A stretch of DNA of 57,092 nt from Vicinamibacteria bacterium (GTDB taxonomy: Bacteria; Acidobacteriota; Vicinamibacteria; Fen-336; JAGNNV01): positions 1-57,092 of the forward strand of contig JAIBCN010000221.1 in NCBI GenBank assembly GCA_019694155.1, in the 5' to 3' direction. Of this stretch, positions 52,629-57,092 are shown one piece after another. The translations under genes were made by a program, and so were the position numbers. Under the pieces are notes generated by a model. It was given only the letters and a program-made list of their open reading frames with translations. It was not told the origin of the DNA and did no database searches. Position 1 is the stretch's first letter. Each line of letters begins with the position of its first letter.

Positions 52629-53312
52629 CTACTCGGCGAACCGGGGCTTCAGAACGTGGTTCTCGAGGTGCACGTGGGTGAACACATCGCTCTCGAGTTG
52701 CCGGAGTTCGGAGAAGAGGGTGTGGTAGCTGTTGCAGGCCCACTCCGGAAGAGTGAAATCGTCGCTCGCCGCGCGGATGCGCTCGAGAAGCCTCGCGACC
52801 GCGAGGTGCTCGTCCTGCATGGACGCGAGCTGACTGGCAATGGCGGACCGATCGGGCTCCTCCGCGGTGAGAGCCGGAAAGAGCGACTGCTCCTCGTCAT
52901 CGAGGTGGGGCAGAAGCGCTGAGGAGATTTCCTGGACCGCGGCCTCCAGGTGGCGGAGCTTCTGGTTGTGATCGCCGTGCACGCGGCTCACCTTGGTGGC
53001 CAGGGTCTGGACGAACGGGAGGACCTTGCGGAGGTACTCGTGGTGCTTCGAGACGATGTAAGCGACGAGCCGCGGCGTGGACAATTCGCGGGGATCGTCC
53101 TGTCGATCGCCGCGCCGATCTGCGATCGCCCGGGACAGTTCGGCGAGGAGAGCGTCCACATCGACTTTCCTGGCGTTGGCGGCGGCCTCGATGCTCTGCT
53201 CTCCCTGGCAACAGAAGTCGATGCGATGGCGCTGAAAGACCTGGGCGCACTCCGAGTGGTCGAGGACGACGCTTGCGACGGGCTGCTGGCGGTTGAGTAT
53301 TTGGTTTTCCAT
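52629..53312 (-). CDS. ric: Iron-sulfur cluster repair di-iron protein Ric (YtfE/ScdA/DnrN)
   Basis: A 227-aa Ric protein. The N-terminal ScdA_N domain contains RHRIDFCCQGEQSIEAAA (the D-F-C-C motif). The hemerythrin-like four-helix domain carries the di-iron ligands in ISKHHEYLRK-type (SKHHEYL), HLDDEEQSLFP, QDEHLAV and FTHVHLENHVLKP. Ric repairs iron-sulfur clusters damaged by NO or peroxide and can release iron. It lies between the periplasmic HCDTLKG-protein gene and the nitrate-reductase module on the same strand, so it could be co-transcribed from the sigma-54 promoter at 54010. No good ribosome binding site precedes ATG 53312. Confidence 0.93.
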   Translation of the reverse strand: MENQILNRQQPVASVVLDHSECAQVFQRHRIDFCCQGEQSIEAAANARKVDVDALLAELSRAIADRRGDRQDDPRELSTPRLVAYIVSKHHEYLRKVLPFVQTLATKVSRVHGDHNQKLRHLEAAVQEISSALLPHLDDEEQSLFPALTAEEPDRSAIASQLASMQDEHLAVARLLERIRAASDDFTLPEWACNSYHTLFSELRQLESDVFTHVHLENHVLKPRFAE

Positions 53313-53366
53313 GCGAAGGGGTGTTGCACATCCCGGGCCATCACGAGATGACCGTATCCCGGCCGG

Positions 53367-53984
53367 CTATCGATGCGCGTGCTCGGCGGTCGGCACGGCG
53401 TGCTCGGTCGTCCCCTCGGCCGCGGCGAAGACGCCTTCGATCCAATGGGTGAGCGGCACATAGGCGGCCACGAACTTCCGGCCGGCCGCGACATCCCCAG
53501 GCCGAAAGTCCCGGGTCGCGCGAGCGGCGGCGAAGCGCTCGGAAAGGCCAGCGCGCACCTTGGCGACGAGGAGTTTTTCGAGCTCGTCCGTGGCTCCAAG
53601 GCTGATGGCCTGATCGGTAGCCGCGATGATCGGCTCGGGTTCGCGGTCGACGAGGCCGGTGTAAGGGGCGCCTTCGCCCGCGCGGTGAATCCGCACGACG
53701 GTCTCGAAGAAGTAGCGGTCGGCGAGCGCTTTCGCCTCGGGCCCGAGGGCGCGCACCGCGAGGGCCTGCTGGAAAGCGCTCCGGATGAGGGCCTCGTCCG
53801 CGGGGCGCACCCAGTGCAAAACCAGACCTGGATCGCGGGCCTCAAGGGCGGCGGCGGCGGCGGTCACCACCGGCCCCTTCAAGGTGTCGCAGTGCGCGAA
53901 GGCGGGCGTTGAGACGGCGAGGGCGGCGAGCGAAGCGACGACAATCGCGGCGCGGCGGAACATGGTGTTGTGGTGGTCGGGCAT
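53367..53984 (-). CDS. Exported protein starting HCDTLKG (DUF6448-like)
   Basis: A 205-aa protein with a Sec signal peptide ending STPAFA, so the mature protein begins His-Cys (HCDTLKGPVV). The conserved pattern continues with ARDPGLVLHWVRPADEALI, RALGPEAKALADRYFFETVV and RIHRAGEGAPYTGL, which I associate with DUF6448. The function is unknown. An N-terminal His-Cys after cleavage would suit metal or haem binding. The start at 53984 is preceded by GGAG 6 nt upstream and lies 14 nt from the start of transcription inferred from a sigma-54 promoter. Further ATGs at 53996 and 53963 are less suitable. Confidence 0.7.
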   Translation of the reverse strand: MPDHHNTMFRRAAIVVASLAALAVSTPAFAHCDTLKGPVVTAAAAALEARDPGLVLHWVRPADEALIRSAFQQALAVRALGPEAKALADRYFFETVVRIHRAGEGAPYTGLVDREPEPIIAATDQAISLGATDELEKLLVAKVRAGLSERFAAARATRDFRPGDVAAGRKFVAAYVPLTHWIEGVFAAAEGTTEHAVPTAEHAHR

Positions 53985-54006
53985 CTGGTTCTCCATGGTG
54001 AGACCT

Positions 54007-54025
54007 GAAGCACGTCGCGTGCCAG
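54007..54025 (-). promoter_or_regulatory. Sigma-54 promoter of the HCDTLKG-protein gene
   Basis: The minus strand reads CTGGCACGCGACGTGCTTC, matching the consensus TGGCACG-N4-TTGCW with a single mismatch (GTGCT for TTGCT). The invariant GG (54023-54022) and GC (54011-54010) are separated by exactly 10 bp. The inferred start is near 53998. A sigma-54 activator gene is divergently encoded at 54093. Confidence 0.75.
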
Positions 54026-54062
54026 TGCCGGGGCCTTTGAAACCGGTCGGGGCGTTCAACCC

Positions 54063-54092
54063 GTTCCACCGATCTGTTCCAGAATGTAGCGC

Positions 54093-54099
<7 letters not shown>
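54063..54099. promoter_or_regulatory. Putative upstream activator half-sites (GTTCCA)
   Basis: GTTCCA occurs at 54063-54068 and 54076-54081 and inverted (TGGAAC) at 54094-54099. Relative to the inferred sigma-54 start this spans about -65 to -101, a usual place for activator binding. The last half-site overlaps the activator gene's own start codon, so it could also autoregulate. Confidence 0.45.
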
Positions 54100-55085
<986 letters not shown>

Positions 55086-55141
55086 TCGAGGGAAGCGCGG
55101 CTCGCATGGCGGCAACCGGGTGATGGGGCGATGATTGAGAA

Positions 55142-56122
55142 ATGAAACATTCGAGAACGCAGGCCCTTCGCCCCTATCTTCCAGGTGCGCTGTTCCTCGT
55201 CGTATTCGCGGCCGCCTGTTCTCGGCCAGCGACTCCGACCGATGCGCCTCGGGGAGGGCCCTTCACGGGCGCGGGGCTGCCGACCCTGGCGGGTCGGGAC
55301 GTCACCTGCGCCGGGCCCCGCCAGAAATCATTCACCCTCGAAGCGCGAGAGACCACGGTCGATCTGGGCATGGGCATGCGGTTCAACGCCTGGACCTACA
55401 ACGGCAAATTGCCTGCGCCGGTCCTGGAGGCCTGCGAAGGGGACCGCGTCAAGATCACCATGGCGAACCACGCAGGCACCGCGCATGGGCTGGATTCACA
55501 TGCGTTCCGAACCAGCATGATGCACTTCGGTCCGGTCGAGCCGGACGAATCCATGGTCCTGGACAAGACGATGGATACCCCCGGCGCGTTCATGTACCAC
55601 TGCGCCTCGGGCCCCGTCACCGACCTGCACATCAAGAGCGGGCTGTATGGAGCGATGGTGGTCTATCCGCGCGACCGGAGGCTTCCTGCGGCGCGGGAGC
55701 TTGTGGTGGTGGAGAGCGCCATCTACGGCGACCCCGACCCATCCGGGCTGATCCCCGGCACCTCACCGGCACGGGCGCAACGAAACGATCCGGCCTTCAT
55801 GATGTTCAATGGCCGGCTCGAGCACGAGACTCTGGCCGTCGCTCCGGGCGAACGGGTCCGCGCGTACGTAGTGAATGTCGGTCCGGGCGTCGCCGCCATC
55901 CATGTCATGGGAACGATTCTCGAGACGGTGTACGACGGGACGGCGGAAGTCCGCAACGTTCAGACCTACGGGATCCCCGCCGGCAGTGGCGCCGTGATCG
56001 ACTTCATCATTCCCGAGACCGGGACGTACGGTCTGGTTGACCACGACCGCCTTTCCTATCTCCCCTACGGGATGGAGTTGACGTTCGAGGCGCGAGCGAC
56101 CGCCTCCCCCGCCGGCAAGTAG
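55142..56122 (+). CDS. NirK-like two-domain copper cupredoxin (probable nitrite reductase), lipoprotein
   Basis: A 326-aa lipoprotein (VVFAAACSRP, Cys26). Two cupredoxin domains carry NirK-type copper ligands: His115, Asp118 and His120 in TAHGLDSHAF; His153-Cys154 in MYHCAS; His163 in LHIKSG; and, in domain two, His254 (AIHVMG) and His301 (VDHDRL). Type 2 copper ligands (His120, His153, His301) and the catalytic Asp118/His254 pair are intact, supporting nitrite reduction to NO. The axial type 1 ligand Met is replaced by Leu168 (SGLYG, codon CTG at 55643), unusual for NirK. It lies 56 bp after the sigma-54 activator gene on the same strand. Confidence 0.85.
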   Translation: MKHSRTQALRPYLPGALFLVVFAAACSRPATPTDAPRGGPFTGAGLPTLAGRDVTCAGPRQKSFTLEARETTVDLGMGMRFNAWTYNGKLPAPVLEACEGDRVKITMANHAGTAHGLDSHAFRTSMMHFGPVEPDESMVLDKTMDTPGAFMYHCASGPVTDLHIKSGLYGAMVVYPRDRRLPAARELVVVESAIYGDPDPSGLIPGTSPARAQRNDPAFMMFNGRLEHETLAVAPGERVRAYVVNVGPGVAAIHVMGTILETVYDGTAEVRNVQTYGIPAGSGAVIDFIIPETGTYGLVDHDRLSYLPYGMELTFEARATASPAGK

Positions 56123-56183
56123 CCCGGCCTCAGGCTCGGACCGGCTGAACGGGACGCGGGTGAAGGCCGCACCCTCCCTTCGC

Positions 56184-56232
56184 ATGACCGTGGTCATACC
56201 GCTCCGCTCCGCGCGTCGCTAACGTCCGCGTC
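56184..56232 (+). promoter_or_regulatory. ric2 promoter with FNR/Dnr-like dyad at -41.5
   Basis: ATGAC-CGTG-GTCAT (56184-56197), the same half-sites and spacing as in the nos promoter. TAACGT (56220-56225) is the -10. A start at 56232 places the dyad centre at -41.5, and the Shine-Dalgarno GAGGAGGA begins immediately afterwards, before ATG 56244. Confidence 0.6.
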
Positions 56233-56243
56233 GAGGAGGAATC

Positions 56244-56975
56244 ATGAGCGAGCTATTGGAGAATGCCCGGGTCGGTGATGTGGTCGCCGCCGACTTCCGG
56301 TCCGCCGCCGTGTTCCAGCAATTCGGCATCGACTTCTGTTGCGGCGGCCGCCGGTCGGTCGCCGACGCATGCCGGGCCGCGGGTGTGGACCAGGCCAGGA
56401 TCCTCGTCGCCCTGGAAGCGCTTCGGCCCGAGGACGCCGCGAGAGACGATGTCGCGGGCTGGCCCCTCGATCGACTGGTCGCCCATCTCCTCGAGACTCA
56501 TCATGCCTACATTCGCGCCTCGACTCCGGTGGTCTCGGGTTACCTGGAAAAGCTCGTCTCCGTTCATGGAGCCCGGCATCCCGAACTGAGCCGGATCGAG
56601 AACGCCTTCCGGCGGGTGAGCCGCGACCTCGCGCCTCACCTCATGAAGGAGGAGCACGTCCTGTTTCCCTACATCGGCGAGTTGCTGGAATGGACCGGGG
56701 CGAAGGTGGAGCGGCCCCCCTCGAGTCCCTTCGGCAGCGTGGGAAATCCGATCCGCATGATGGAGCGGGAGCATGAAGAGGTCGGCACCGAGATGCGGCT
56801 CATCCGTGAATTGACCGGCGATTTCGCTCCTCCGGCGGACGGCTGCACGACCTACCGCGTCTGTTTCTCCGAGCTGCTGCGCTTCGAACAGGATCTGCAT
56901 CGCCACGTCCATCTCGAAAACAACGTGCTCTTCCCGAAGGTCCTGGCCCTCGAAGAGTCGGTGTGTCGGAACTGA
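56244..56975 (+). CDS. Second iron-sulfur cluster repair di-iron protein Ric (YtfE-like)
   Basis: A 243-aa Ric paralogue with QQFGIDFCCGGRRSVADACR (ScdA_N motif, here with the canonical Cys-Cys-Gly-Gly). Hemerythrin-like ligands lie in LETHHAYIRA, LAPHLMKEEHVLFPYI, MEREHEEVGTEM and LHRHVHLENNVLFPKV. It is closer to the textbook YtfE pattern than the copy at 52629. GAGGAGGA lies 4 nt before the ATG. It has its own FNR/Dnr-like promoter, so NO- or anaerobiosis-dependent expression is likely, independent of the first copy. Confidence 0.94.
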   Translation: MSELLENARVGDVVAADFRSAAVFQQFGIDFCCGGRRSVADACRAAGVDQARILVALEALRPEDAARDDVAGWPLDRLVAHLLETHHAYIRASTPVVSGYLEKLVSVHGARHPELSRIENAFRRVSRDLAPHLMKEEHVLFPYIGELLEWTGAKVERPPSSPFGSVGNPIRMMEREHEEVGTEMRLIRELTGDFAPPADGCTTYRVCFSELLRFEQDLHRHVHLENNVLFPKVLALEESVCRN

Positions 56976-57092
56976 CCACGCCGGCTCGGGGGCCGTGTCG
57001 ATGAGCCTTCGCCCCGCTATCATGAGCGGATGTCGCCGGATTCCGAAGCCGGACGATGCGCCCGCTCTATGTCGCGGACCGGCCGGGGGGCG
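56976..57092. other. Right edge, no assignable gene
   Basis: These 117 bases are GC-rich. Short frames start at several ATGs (57022 onward) and run off the edge, but none shows a recognisable domain, so no gene is called. Confidence 0.3.

Noticed and set aside
53341..53366. ATGACCGTA upstream of the first ric gene as another FNR/Dnr box
   Set aside because: Only one half-site is present, the opposite half is TCCCG, and no -10 lies at the expected distance.

Overview
The window is GC-rich bacterial DNA, compact and gene-dense, with many start codons overlapping the preceding stop (ATGA/GTGA). The gene content points to a facultatively respiring Gram-negative-type bacterium: an aa3-type oxygen reductase, a clade II (Sec/lipoprotein) nitrous-oxide reductase locus, phosphatidylethanolamine synthesis and MutS. 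The mix fits deep phyla such as Acidobacteriota, Gemmatimonadota or Myxococcota, but no rRNA or other decisive marker is present, so I do not assign a phylum.

Layout. (1) 1-4.5 kb: housekeeping genes, namely mutS (cut by the left edge), tsaB-rimI, a small DUF465 protein, psd-pssA and a Nudix hydrolase. (2) 4.5-12.1 kb, minus strand: a tightly coupled cytochrome c oxidase operon coxB-coxA-two subunit III genes-subunit IV-CxxC protein-DUF420 protein, ending in an NtrY-like sensor kinase. (3) 12.2-31.2 kb: a stress and ion-homeostasis island with an EF-Tu-domain zinc-ribbon protein, usp-hpf-DUF389, a decayed response-regulator gene, amidohydrolase, TM-helix/MscS channel proteins, GNAT, a cyclic-nucleotide-binding protein, MscS, two Na+/K+:H+ antiporter families, a CLC exchanger, GH15, and otsA-otsB-marR with a membrane-anchored OtsA. 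Three promoters in this island share one CCAACT-centred operator. (4) 31.2-35.1 kb: a polytopic membrane protein and a GH31-like secreted glycosidase. (5) 35.2-46.5 kb, minus strand: the nos operon, in transcription order flavoprotein/ferredoxin, Rieske, cytochrome b, pentahaem cytochrome c, nosZ, TM protein, nosD, nosF, nosL, nosY. (6) 46.7-52.6 kb, minus strand: a nitrate-reductase-like module made of a NarK transporter fused to a NarI-like di-haem b domain, a NasA/NapA-type molybdoenzyme, a four-cluster ferredoxin, a second Rieske protein and a small membrane protein. (7) 52.6-57 kb: an NO/nitrite-stress block with two Ric (YtfE) di-iron proteins, a periplasmic HCDTLKG protein, a sigma-54 activator and a NirK-like cupredoxin.

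How it fits together. Regions 5-7 read as a nitrogen-oxide respiration and protection locus: nitrate uptake and reduction, a nitrite-reductase-like enzyme, N2O reduction fed by a bc-like complex, and repair of nitrosative damage. No NO reductase is visible in the window. Two promoters here (for the nos operon and ric2) carry the same ATGAC-N4-GTCAT dyad placed exactly 41.5 bp from the inferred start, as in class II FNR/Dnr activation. A third promoter is a near-consensus sigma-54 site preceded by GTTCCA half-sites beside a sigma-54 activator gene. The cox operon supplies the oxygen branch. The stress island (trehalose, mechanosensitive channels, antiporters, ribosome hibernation, Usp) suggests a lifestyle with osmotic and energy fluctuation.
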